Shown piece after piece: positions 1 to 6,464 of a stretch of 7,807 nucleotides of DNA (position 1 is its first letter; the number at the start of each line of letters is the position of its first letter). The stretch comes from an uncultured Atopobium sp. (GTDB lineage: Bacteria; Actinomycetota; Coriobacteriia; Coriobacteriales; Atopobiaceae), in contig CALIZS010000007.1 in the NCBI GenBank assembly GCA_938028565.1, positions 1-7,807 on the forward strand, written 5' to 3'. The notes under the pieces are model-generated. The model ran no database searches. It saw only the letters and a list, made by a program, of their open reading frames with translations, and was not told the origin of the DNA. The position numbers and the translations under genes are program-made.

Positions 1-2
1 CT

Positions 3-83
3 GTAGTTAGATTATTAGCAAAATGCTATGTAGATATCATTCGTGGTACACCACTTTTGGTACAAATTTTCTTGATTTATTTT
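3..83 (+). pseudogene. 3'-truncated polar amino-acid ABC transporter permease fragment
   Basis: The plus-strand frame starting at base 3 reads YVDIIRGTPLLVQIFLIYF and a few residues before it. This is the conserved segment after the first membrane helices of HisM/GlnP-type inner-membrane permeases of amino-acid ABC importers, where the family shows a Y-V-(D/E)-x-x-R-G-T-P-L-L-V-Q motif followed by a hydrophobic helix and usually GLP. Here the match stops after IYF. The frame then continues with unrelated residues and ends at a stop at 135-137. The gene therefore enters from the left of the window and has lost its 3' part. Only 5 of its 27 codons end in G or C, so it is AT-rich like the adjoining thsA and unlike guaA. 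It lies antisense to the end of the thsA frame in the same codon register. The family call is confident. Whether this is a real pseudogene or an assembly join is open. Confidence 0.7.
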
Positions 84-1361
84 GTCATATATTTCTTTAG
101 CTGCCCCGCCAGTATATTTAATAGGCAAACATACTAATCCATGCTCTTTTGATAACTCATATTCGTCCATGACTCCGCTTGCAATATCTTCTGCTTCCTT
201 ATTACCAAAAAGAAATATCGCTATACCACAATTTTCAATCATCTGCTCTCTATTTTCTTTATATAGCTTATCTAAATCAATATCTAATGAACTATTTTGA
301 GGAAAAGGCATAAGCGTTAAAAAATCATTTATTTTGGACTTGTGAGTCAAACAATAATCTGCAACTCCATTTAATATGAATTCACCGACACCTTTACCAT
401 ATCCATTCACAATATGATAACCATTTTTTGATAGCTCAAAAGATAGTTTATGAATAAAATTTGCGCCAGTTTCCTGAGAATAAGCCGAATAGGAGTACGC
501 ACTACCAGATATAAATATTGTTTTCCTTCTAAATCTATCAACAAGAGTACTCAATATTTCAGTGATTTCATCATACTTATTTACTAAATATGTAAAAATA
601 CCATATCTATTTAGATCTTCAATTTGTAGCTCCTGTCTTGCTTTTTTGTATTCATAATCCTCATCGGTATCTTGGATTCTTTTCATAATACAGTAATGTT
701 TTCTTGTTTTCTTTTCATCGAGCAATACCCTTAATCTTCCAATTACATAGTTAAAGTTTGGATCTTCAAAACTAAATCCTAAAAATAGAAATGTCTTGGT
801 AAGCAAATCTCCCTCTAAAACTTCTCTGAATAACTTTCTTTTGGTATATCCAAATTCTTCATAATCACTTCTTGTAAGTACTGCATCTTCAGGAAATTCT
901 ACATCTCCATGTAGTTTATATACGATTGCATCAAAATCATGATTTGTACCTATTAATTGCTCATCCGTTGTTTTTACATAAGGCTTTTTCATATTATTTT
1001 CTAAAGCTTTTTCAATTAACTTATCATAATTAGTTGTCCAAAAAGTGGAAATCGGTAACTGTGATAATAGTTTATGATTATCAGTAGGTTTTAGTAATTG
1101 AGAAAATTGCCTTTTGATTAAGTCATCTATTGATGTTCTCTTCATTGAATTAGCATAATACTGAGCTAAGTTAACCAAATCATTTTCTTTTTCAACATTT
1201 AACCCAATTTCTTCTGCCGGCTCTCTTAGAAGTTCTTTCCAACTACAAAATCCAGCAGGAATTGATAGTCCCGCTCCAATGAATGCTCCCAATTCATCAC
1301 TTTTAATGGCTTTTTCAATTTCTCTAATCAACTTTATTTTGGATATTTCACCTTTTATCAT
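15..1361 (-). CDS. thsA: ThsA-like SIR2-SLOG NADase, Thoeris anti-phage effector (C-terminus probably chimeric)
   Basis: 448 residues from the ATG at 1361, which has AAGGAGG 5 nt upstream; the GTG at 1367 overlaps that site and is less likely. Residues 1-270 are a SIR2 domain: GAFIGAGLS (25-33), WTTNYDKLIEKAL (108-120, with N111), KLHGDVEFP (149-157, with H151) and FLFLGFSFEDPN (191-202). N111 and H151 fall one position from the Asn112/His152 pair that I recall as catalytic in Bacillus cereus ThsA. Residues 281-425 form a SLOG domain: FISGSA (283-288), GYGKGVGEF (320-328), R371 and FLFGNK (383-388), resembling the pocket that binds cyclic ADP-ribose isomers. In Thoeris, a TIR protein (ThsB) senses phage and makes the signal, and ThsA then depletes NAD+, stopping infection. 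No ThsB is visible here. Residues after about 428 are antisense to a permease gene, and the protein is shorter than the roughly 476-residue B. cereus ThsA, so activity is uncertain. GC is about one third, far below guaA. Confidence 0.85.
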   Translation of the reverse strand: MIKGEISKIKLIREIEKAIKSDELGAFIGAGLSIPAGFCSWKELLREPAEEIGLNVEKENDLVNLAQYYANSMKRTSIDDLIKRQFSQLLKPTDNHKLLSQLPISTFWTTNYDKLIEKALENNMKKPYVKTTDEQLIGTNHDFDAIVYKLHGDVEFPEDAVLTRSDYEEFGYTKRKLFREVLEGDLLTKTFLFLGFSFEDPNFNYVIGRLRVLLDEKKTRKHYCIMKRIQDTDEDYEYKKARQELQIEDLNRYGIFTYLVNKYDEITEILSTLVDRFRRKTIFISGSAYSYSAYSQETGANFIHKLSFELSKNGYHIVNGYGKGVGEFILNGVADYCLTHKSKINDFLTLMPFPQNSSLDIDLDKLYKENREQMIENCGIAIFLFGNKEAEDIASGVMDEYELSKEHGLVCLPIKYTGGAAKEIYDKINQENLYQKWCTTNDIYIAFC

Positions 1362-1366
1362 AAACA

Positions 1367-1373
1367 CCTCCTT
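1367..1373 (-). promoter_or_regulatory. Strong ribosome binding site of thsA
   Basis: The minus strand reads AAGGAGG, then TGTTT, then ATG at 1361. The near-perfect anti-16S match at 5 nt spacing decides the start at 1361 rather than the GTG at 1367, which lies inside the site. Confidence 0.75.
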
Positions 1374-1451
1374 CTATTTTCTCAATCCTAAAAGATTTAT
1401 CTCTGTTCAGGTAAATCATCTGATTAAGCATATTCATAATCCATACTTCTA

Positions 1452-1475
1452 CTACTCCCACTCAATGGTCGCAGG
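1452..1475 (-). other. Candidate island attachment site in the last codons of guaA
   Basis: The last codons of guaA (PATIEWE then TAG, followed by a second in-frame TAG) are the boundary between host-like and low-GC DNA. The 3' end of guaA is a known target of integrases carrying genomic islands. No second copy of this stretch exists between base 1 and 1451, so an att repeat is not shown. It is inferred only from position and composition. Confidence 0.3.
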
Positions 1476-3041
1476 TGGCTTTGGAGTAATGTCATACGCT
1501 ACGCGGTTAACGCCAGTAACCTCGCTAACAATCCTAGAAGAAATGCGGGTCAGCAACTCATAGGGGAGCTTTGCCCAGTCAGCGGTCATAGCGTCGCTGG
1601 ACTCAACGGCGCGCAGGATAACTGGACGAGCATACGTGCGCTCATCACCCATAACACCAACGGACTTAATGTCGGGTAGCACAGCAAAGTACTGCCAGAC
1701 GCTATGCTCGGAGTTACGATCGCCTGTCTCGTCAAAGAGCTGAGCATTGTAGGCGTCAATCTCTTCACGGACAATAGCATCGGCGTTGCGAAGAATCTCC
1801 AGCTTTTCTGGGGTAACGTCACCAATAATGCGGATAGCAAGACCAGGACCTGGGAAAGGCTGTCTGTAGACAAGGTTCTCTGGCAGGCCAAGAGAAACGC
1901 CCAGCGCACGGACCTCGTCCTTAAAGAAGTGATCCAGGGGCTCAATCAGGTCAAAGTGAACGCCCTCTGGGAATGGAATCAGGTTGTGGTGGCTCTTGAT
2001 AGTTGCAGCTTTGCCGCCGGTCTTACGAGCGCCCGACTCAATAATGTCAGGATAAATGGTACCCTGTGCCAGGAACTGAACGCCGTCTAGCTTCTGGGCC
2101 TCGTCAAAGAAGACCTTCCAGAACTCGGTACCAATTAGACGACGCTTCATCTCTGGCTCAGTAACGCCAGCCAAAAGCTCTGCGTAGCGCTCCTCCGCGT
2201 GAACGTGAATCAGAGGCACGTTAAACTGCTTGCGGAAGACCTGCTCAACCATCTCTGGCTCGCCCTTACGAAGCATACCGTGATTGACAAACACGCAGGT
2301 TAGCTGATCACCGATAGCGCGGTGGACAAGAGCAGCAACAACAGAAGAGTCAACGCCGCCGGAAAGTGCCAAAATGACGCGACCATCACCAACCTTCTGG
2401 CGAATCTCCTCCACTTTCTGCTCAATGATGTTGTCCATGGTCCAAGTCTTTTCAAATCCACAGATATTGAACAGGAAGTTAGAAAGCATCTGAGAACCGC
2501 ACTCAGTGTGATTGACTTCTGGGTGGAACTGAGTGGAATACAGGTTCTTAGCAACGTTTTCCATAGCTGCAATTGGGCAAACATCAGTAGAAGCGGTAAC
2601 AGTAAAGCCCTCTGGGACCTCAGACACAGCGTCACGGTGGCTCATCCAAACGGTCTGCTGCTCAGCGGTACCGTCAAAGATGCGGCTCTCCCCCGCGCGA
2701 GTCAGATGAGCTGGGCCATACTCGCCCTTCTCGGTATGTCCAACGGCGCCACCTAGGGTAACCGCCATAATCTGCTGTCCATAGCAGAAACCAAAGACAG
2801 GAAGACCAAGCTCCAGAATCTCTGGGTCAATCTTTGGCGCATCCTCAGCGTAAACAGAAGCAGGACCGCCGGACAAAATGAGCGCAGATGGATTGAGCTC
2901 ACGAAGCTCATCTGCAGAAATATCACAAGGAACAATCTCGGAGTAGACGTTAAGATCGCGCACGCGACGTGCAATTAACTGGCCGTACTGGGCGCCAAAG
3001 TCTAGAACTGCAACAAACTGCTTGGGCCTGGACTCGCTCAT
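1452..3041 (-). CDS. guaA: GMP synthase (glutamine-hydrolysing)
   Basis: 529 residues, the usual size for bacterial GuaA. It converts XMP, glutamine and ATP to GMP in the cytoplasm, the last step of de novo guanine nucleotide synthesis. The N-terminal class I glutamine amidotransferase (about 8-195) shows VLDFGAQYGQLI (12-23), SGGP (57-60), the nucleophile C86 in GFCYGQQ, and the His/Glu pair H173 and E175 in FHPE. The ATP pyrophosphatase domain follows, with SGGVDSS (227-233). The C-terminal dimerisation domain contains RQPFPGPGLAIRIIG (393-407) and ends in the conserved PPATIEWE. The frame stays open for 25 codons upstream (to 3116), but the ATG at 3041 is preferred: GGAG lies 6 nt upstream and homology starts right after it. 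Two TAG stops follow one another. The gene is intact although the low-GC segment begins at its 3' end, and no terminator separates it from thsA. Confidence 0.97.
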   Translation of the reverse strand: MSESRPKQFVAVLDFGAQYGQLIARRVRDLNVYSEIVPCDISADELRELNPSALILSGGPASVYAEDAPKIDPEILELGLPVFGFCYGQQIMAVTLGGAVGHTEKGEYGPAHLTRAGESRIFDGTAEQQTVWMSHRDAVSEVPEGFTVTASTDVCPIAAMENVAKNLYSTQFHPEVNHTECGSQMLSNFLFNICGFEKTWTMDNIIEQKVEEIRQKVGDGRVILALSGGVDSSVVAALVHRAIGDQLTCVFVNHGMLRKGEPEMVEQVFRKQFNVPLIHVHAEERYAELLAGVTEPEMKRRLIGTEFWKVFFDEAQKLDGVQFLAQGTIYPDIIESGARKTGGKAATIKSHHNLIPFPEGVHFDLIEPLDHFFKDEVRALGVSLGLPENLVYRQPFPGPGLAIRIIGDVTPEKLEILRNADAIVREEIDAYNAQLFDETGDRNSEHSVWQYFAVLPDIKSVGVMGDERTYARPVILRAVESSDAMTADWAKLPYELLTRISSRIVSEVTGVNRVAYDITPKPPATIEWE

Positions 3042-3130
3042 GCATGACTCCGCTTCTCCGGTTTCCCGGTCACTCTTGGATTCTGTGCCGTCACGCAATG
3101 CCGCACGTATAAGCACATATCTCTACCACG

Positions 3131-3194
3131 AATTTATTGCTTTTAATAATACCTTCAACCAGCCATTAACACCACGAGAGATTGTCCATGCCAA
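3131..3194 (-). promoter_or_regulatory. Candidate promoter region of guaA
   Basis: Two imperfect sigma-70-type pairs are visible on the minus strand: TTGGCA (3189-3194) with GTTAAT (3165-3170) at 18 nt spacing, and TTGAAG (3153-3158) with TAAATT (3131-3136) at 16 nt spacing. Either would give a leader of roughly 85-120 nt. A short CCGG-GAAA-CCGG hairpin (about 3057-3068) sits just upstream of the guaA ribosome binding site. I saw no recognisable purine riboswitch core. Confidence 0.3.
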
Positions 3195-3235
3195 AAAGTC
3201 TTCTTATTCTGTGCAAACAAAAGTCGGCAAAGTTC

Positions 3236-3326
3236 TATACTTTGGCGAGAAATCCGTCTATTTTGCAAGGCTCCACAGAACTTCTCGCACACGTCCCCGC
3301 TTCACACGTTGAAGCGGGGATTTTTT
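3236..3326 (+). ncRNA. Possible short RNA ending at the orphan terminator
   Basis: A TATACT box at 3236-3241 is followed by a 7-bp pairing, GCGAGAA (3245-3251) with TTCTCGC (3282-3288), and then by a strong terminator hairpin. Transcription from this box would give an RNA of about 75-80 nt. The -35 region is poor. No tRNA, SRP RNA, 6S or tmRNA signature was recognised. The small plus-strand frames here look non-coding. The call rests on the terminator having no other visible gene to serve. Confidence 0.2.
3294..3326 (+). terminator. Rho-independent terminator in the divergent guaA/LCP region
   Basis: The stem TCCCCGCTTC (3294-3303) pairs perfectly with GAAGCGGGGA (3311-3320) around a 7-nt loop and is followed by six T residues. 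It is directional on the plus strand: the minus-strand reading lacks a T run after the stem. It precedes the LCP promoter region, so it could insulate that gene or end a short upstream transcript. Confidence 0.85.
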
Positions 3327-3356
3327 GTGGCAGGTTTGTTTCTATGCAGCAAAAAG

Positions 3357-3412
3357 ACGCAAAATTGCGTATAGTAGATGTTTGACAAAACGCATTGGGC
3401 AAAACGCAGATT
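3357..3412 (+). promoter_or_regulatory. Candidate promoter and operator of the LCP gene
   Basis: A 14-bp dyad ACGCAA-AA-TTGCGT (3357-3370) abuts a TATAGT box (3370-3375). A perfect TTGACA follows at 3382-3387, but only a weak -10 (GCAGAT or CAGATT, 3406-3412) stands downstream of it. CAAAACGCA occurs twice, at 3386-3394 and 3400-3408, 14 bp apart. The repeated ACGCA/TGCGT motif could be a regulator site. Which box is the real promoter cannot be settled from sequence. Confidence 0.3.
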
Positions 3413-3430
3413 AAACACAAAGGAGCCCCA

Positions 3431-5119
3431 ATGGCCAGAAGGTCACATTCATCTCAGAATCACGGTCACAACAGCCGTGATAGGTACGAAGATGCCTTTG
3501 AGTACGACACAGAGGACTTCGCACAGGACGATTATGACGCTTATGATCAGGGCGGCTATCAGCCTCGCACGCTGGGCAGCGTTAAAAGTGCAGGTGCAAG
3601 CTCAGCACGCAACAATCACGAATCCCACGGCTCCAGGTTTACGCGCGAGCCTTTGATTGGCCAGACCAATGTCGGAGATGAGTGGCCCGAAGAAGCCCCA
3701 GCTCAGCAGCAAAAACACACCCACTTTGCTGCACATCGAGCTGGCGCTGTCAGCCATGCGCCTTCGCGCGCAGAAGGCGTTGGTGCGTATTCCAAGAAGC
3801 GCCAAGGTTCTTCTCGCGGTCGTGGTCTTAAGATCTTTGCCGGCATTCTGGGCACGTTGTTGCTGGTAGCAGGCGTAGCGTTTGCGTGGTGGATGCTGGA
3901 TACCAACTCAAAACTTCGCCAGGGCTTGGACGCAAACCTGCAGGCCACGCTGGTACAGGTTGCTCCATCTGACCCGTTCTACATGCTGCTTCTGGGCGTG
4001 GATAAGGACGAGGGTCGTGCAGAGAACTGGGGTGATTCCGACGCAAACTTCCGCGCCGACACTATCATTCTGGCTCGCGTAGACCCCAAGAACAAGAAGA
4101 TTACCCTGATTTCCATCCCCCGAGACACTATGGTTGACCTGGGAGAACACGGAAAGCAGAAGATCAACTCCGCATACAGCTATGGTGGCGCATCCGGAAT
4201 GGTCGAGGCCGTTTCCAAGCTGGCAAACGTCAACATCTCGCACTATGCCGAGGTAGACTTTGAGTCGTTCACCAAGATTGTGGACTCCATCGGCGGCATT
4301 ACGGTCAACCTGCCCGTTGCTGTTTCTGACATGCAGTACTCAGGCATCGACCTGCCCGCTGGCGAGCAGCAACTTAACGGCCAGCAAGCGCTTGGCCTTT
4401 CTCGTAGTCGTCACGCATACGACAACTACGGCGCAGGCGACTTCTACCGCGCGGCTAACCAGCGCATGATTTTGACGGCCATTGCCAAGAAAGTCCTGCA
4501 GCTGGACCCCGTTTCTATGTCGGGCGCCGTGTCTACCATGGCCGAGAGCGTAACTACTGACTTCAACGTTACTGACATTGTGGGCCTGGCCATGTCGTTT
4601 AGGGGCATGGACACCTCCAAGGATATGTATTCTGCGCGTACGCCTACGACGTCCGAGCTTATTGATGACGTGTGGTATGAGATTGTCGATAAGAGCGCGT
4701 GGAAGACCATGATGGATCGCGTAAACCAGGCGCTGCCTCCTCTGGAGGATGCAAGTACCGATGAAACCACAGGCGTTGTGGGTACCGTTGGAGGGGACCC
4801 TTCAGCTATCGACAGCATCAAGCCGGACTATACCGGGGAAGTTGCCGTGCTCAACGGCACCGACGTTCAAGGACTTGCAGCTCAAAAGGCTGGCATCCTG
4901 AAGACTAAGGGCTATACCGCTTACGCCGACAGCTCTCTGGAGCATCCAACCGACTCGATTGTTGTCTATGACGGCACGCGTGCAGGCCTGGCAAAGGCCG
5001 TTGGCGTTGCAAAAGCGCTGGACATCCCTACTGCCAACATCAAGGCAAACGACGGCTCCTACCCAACTGACGTGGACATCACCGTGGTTCTGGGCACCGA
5101 TCAGGCTCTTAAGCGCTAG
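3431..5119 (+). CDS. LytR-CpsA-Psr (LCP) family cell-wall glycopolymer ligase with LytR_C domain
   Basis: 562 residues from the ATG at 3431, which has AGGAG 5 nt upstream; a TTG at 3395 in frame is less likely. Residues 1-130 are a hydrophilic, probably disordered cytoplasmic tail, acidic early (Asp/Glu/Tyr-rich near 20-40) and basic before the membrane. One helix at about 133-155 anchors the protein with the rest outside. The LCP domain (about 180-345) shows DPFYMLLLGVD, FRADTIILARVDP, LISIPRDTMV, INSAYSYGG and, near its end, RSRHAYDNYGAGDFYRAANQR. These Arg/Asp residues bind the polyprenyl pyrophosphate and metal in the family. A linker leads to a LytR_C domain (about 469-560) starting EVAVLNGTDVQGLA. 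LCP enzymes transfer lipid-linked polymers such as teichoic acids or capsule to peptidoglycan. The exact polymer cannot be told, and no glycan genes are nearby. The gene is monocistronic, ending in a strong terminator. Confidence 0.93.
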   Translation: MARRSHSSQNHGHNSRDRYEDAFEYDTEDFAQDDYDAYDQGGYQPRTLGSVKSAGASSARNNHESHGSRFTREPLIGQTNVGDEWPEEAPAQQQKHTHFAAHRAGAVSHAPSRAEGVGAYSKKRQGSSRGRGLKIFAGILGTLLLVAGVAFAWWMLDTNSKLRQGLDANLQATLVQVAPSDPFYMLLLGVDKDEGRAENWGDSDANFRADTIILARVDPKNKKITLISIPRDTMVDLGEHGKQKINSAYSYGGASGMVEAVSKLANVNISHYAEVDFESFTKIVDSIGGITVNLPVAVSDMQYSGIDLPAGEQQLNGQQALGLSRSRHAYDNYGAGDFYRAANQRMILTAIAKKVLQLDPVSMSGAVSTMAESVTTDFNVTDIVGLAMSFRGMDTSKDMYSARTPTTSELIDDVWYEIVDKSAWKTMMDRVNQALPPLEDASTDETTGVVGTVGGDPSAIDSIKPDYTGEVAVLNGTDVQGLAAQKAGILKTKGYTAYADSSLEHPTDSIVVYDGTRAGLAKAVGVAKALDIPTANIKANDGSYPTDVDITVVLGTDQALKR

Positions 5120-5207
5120 CGGCTTGCGGCGGCTCGCAACCCGCGACTCGCAGCGGCTCGCAACCCGCGACGCGCAGCGTGCGGCCTGCGACCCGCCACG
5201 GCTTGCG
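5120..5207. repeat. GC-rich degenerate tandem repeat, unit about 24 bp
   Basis: Directly after the LCP stop, a 24-bp unit starting CGGCTCGCAACCCGCGA occurs at 5130-5153 and again at 5154-5177 with one mismatch (T5148 to G5172). A degenerate third copy starts near 5182 (CGGCCTGCGACCCG). The array is bracketed by CGGCTTGCG at 5120-5128 and 5199-5207. It lies in the 3' untranslated part of the LCP transcript. It is too short and too degenerate for a CRISPR and has no spacers. Confidence 0.75.
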
Positions 5208-5236
5208 TCACACAGCGACGCCACCCCACCCCACAC

Positions 5237-5276
5237 AAAAACGGGCGAGAAGACCGATCTTCTCGCCCGTTTTTTG
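5237..5276. terminator. Bidirectional Rho-independent terminator between LCP gene and ychF
   Basis: A 13-bp perfect stem ACGGGCGAGAAGA (5241-5253) pairs with 5258-5270 around a CCGA loop. Seven T residues follow on the plus strand (5270-5276), and five A residues precede it (5237-5241), giving a T run on the minus strand. It fits the convergent ends of the plus-strand LCP gene and the minus-strand ychF. Confidence 0.92.
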
Positions 5277-5299
5277 TTTACTGTTAGCGGTTTTGTGGC

Positions 5300-6364
5300 T
5301 TAGACGTTAAAGCGGAAGTGCATGACGTCGCCGTCCTCGACCACGTAATCCTTGCCCTCGATACGCAGCTTGCCCGCGGCTTTACATCCAGCCTCGCCGC
5401 CGAGCTCCACGTAATCGTTGTAGCTGGCAACCTCGGCCTTGATGAAGCCGCGCTCAAAATCGGAGTGGATGACGCCGGCGGCCTCAGGAGCCTTAGCGCC
5501 AATGCGGACGGTCCACGCCCTGACCTCCATAGGGCCAGCGGTGAAGTAGCTCTGCAGGCCAAGCAGCTTGTATGCTGCCTGAGCAAGCGTTTCTAGTCCA
5601 GAGTGCTCAAGTCCCAAAGACTCCAGATACTCTGCAGCCTCCTCTGGATCAAGGTCAGCAAGCTCAGCCTCGACACCTGCGCAAACAGGGATGGACTGAA
5701 CTCCGTTGATAACAGGAGCCGGCTCGGTAAGCATGTCCTCATCGACGTTTGCGACGTACAGGATTGGCTTCATAGTAAGCAGGAAAAGATCGCGAGCAGC
5801 CAGACGCTCCTCGTCGGTCATCTCCATGTCAGCGGCGCGATTGCCCTCATTCAGCCACTCCTGAAGACGCTTTGCCACGTTGAGCTTGGGCTGGAGGTCC
5901 TTATCGCGCTTGGCCTCTTTCTCCAGCTTAGGCAAGGCGCGCTCAATGGTGCCCAGGTCAGCAAGGATGAGCTCCGTCTGAATGATGTCAACGTCCTCGT
6001 CAGGATTGACGCGGCCCTCAACGTGGATGACGTCGGGATCTTTGAAGTAACGAACAACCTCGCAGATAGCGTCAGTGTTACGAATGTTTGCCAAGAACTG
6101 GTTTCCCAGGCCCTCGCCCTCGTTTGCGCCCTTGACCAGGCCAGCGATGTCCACAAACTCAACAGTTGCAGGCATGATGCGACCAGGATTGACAATCTCT
6201 GCCAGCTTCTGGAGCCTTGCGTCGGGCACGTCAACGATGCCCACGTTAGGGTCGATGGTGGCAAACGGGTAATTTGCAGCCAGACCACCCTTGCGGGTCA
6301 ACGCGGTGAACAGCGTGGATTTACCAACGTTTGGCAGGCCAACGATACCAATTGAAAGCGACAT
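5300..6364 (-). CDS. ychF: Redox-regulated ATPase YchF (Obg/OLA1 family)
   Basis: 354 residues, close to the 363 of E. coli YchF. It is a conserved cytoplasmic P-loop protein of the Obg group that hydrolyses ATP rather than GTP, associates with ribosomes and is linked to stress and translation control. Visible motifs are the G1 P-loop GLPNVGKS (9-16), DIAG (72-75) with the KGANEGEGLGNQFL stretch that follows it, and NVDE (206-209) in place of the GTPase NKxD, the change tied to ATP use. A coiled-coil-like Lys/Glu-rich segment covers about 140-190. The C-terminal TGS domain (about 272-353) contains SDFERGFIKAEV and ends in the family signature GDVMHFRFNV. The ATG at 6364 has AGAGG 6 nt upstream. 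The 100 bp upstream, toward the Fe-S gene, shows no terminator, so cotranscription is possible. It contains a small CGGTTGA/CGGTTA/CGGTTA repeat (6382-6400). Confidence 0.97.
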   Translation of the reverse strand: MSLSIGIVGLPNVGKSTLFTALTRKGGLAANYPFATIDPNVGIVDVPDARLQKLAEIVNPGRIMPATVEFVDIAGLVKGANEGEGLGNQFLANIRNTDAICEVVRYFKDPDVIHVEGRVNPDEDVDIIQTELILADLGTIERALPKLEKEAKRDKDLQPKLNVAKRLQEWLNEGNRAADMEMTDEERLAARDLFLLTMKPILYVANVDEDMLTEPAPVINGVQSIPVCAGVEAELADLDPEEAAEYLESLGLEHSGLETLAQAAYKLLGLQSYFTAGPMEVRAWTVRIGAKAPEAAGVIHSDFERGFIKAEVASYNDYVELGGEAGCKAAGKLRIEGKDYVVEDGDVMHFRFNV

Positions 6365-6464
6365 GTGAGTCCTCTTGTTGTCGGTTGACGGTTACGGTTA
6401 CTTGCGTTTCTGGCGAGAAGAACGTGGAGCTAGAAGCGTTGTATTCTGTGTTAGCAGCCGCTTG

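Larger units (their letters stand above)
1..1451. other. Edge of a low-GC, horizontally acquired segment (putative genomic island at the guaA 3' end)
   Basis: Everything left of the guaA stop is AT-rich and uses AGA, ATA and TTA codons, whereas guaA and all genes to its right are near 52% GC with CGC and CTG preferred. The change falls within the 90 bp between the guaA stop and the thsA start. The content is a phage-defence gene and a broken transporter gene. No integrase, transposase or terminal repeat is visible. The other end and any recombinase would lie left of the window, so the type of element cannot be told. Confidence 0.5.

Noticed and set aside
3042..3116. 25-residue N-terminal extension of GuaA from an upstream start at 3116
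   Set aside because: GuaA homology begins just after the ATG at 3041, which has its own GGAG, and the extension lacks any family similarity.
3042..3240. Purine or related riboswitch upstream of guaA
   Set aside because: I found no recognisable conserved core, and there is no terminator or anti-terminator pair on the minus strand.
3022..3385. Small plus-strand frames of 96 and 67 codons in the divergent region
   Set aside because: They overlap the guaA start or run through the terminator hairpin, and neither shows a ribosome binding site or protein-like conservation.
5120..5207. CRISPR array
   Set aside because: Units are contiguous without spacers, diverge quickly, and no cas gene is nearby.
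5603..6355. Plus-strand open frame of 250 codons antisense to ychF
   Set aside because: It is a shadow of a strongly conserved gene, has no family resemblance and no convincing ribosome binding site, and arises from codon bias on the opposite strand.
6382..6400. CGGTTGA/CGGTTA/CGGTTA repeat between the Fe-S gene and ychF
   Set aside because: It has only three very short copies, too little to distinguish from chance, so it is mentioned with ychF and not scored as a finding.
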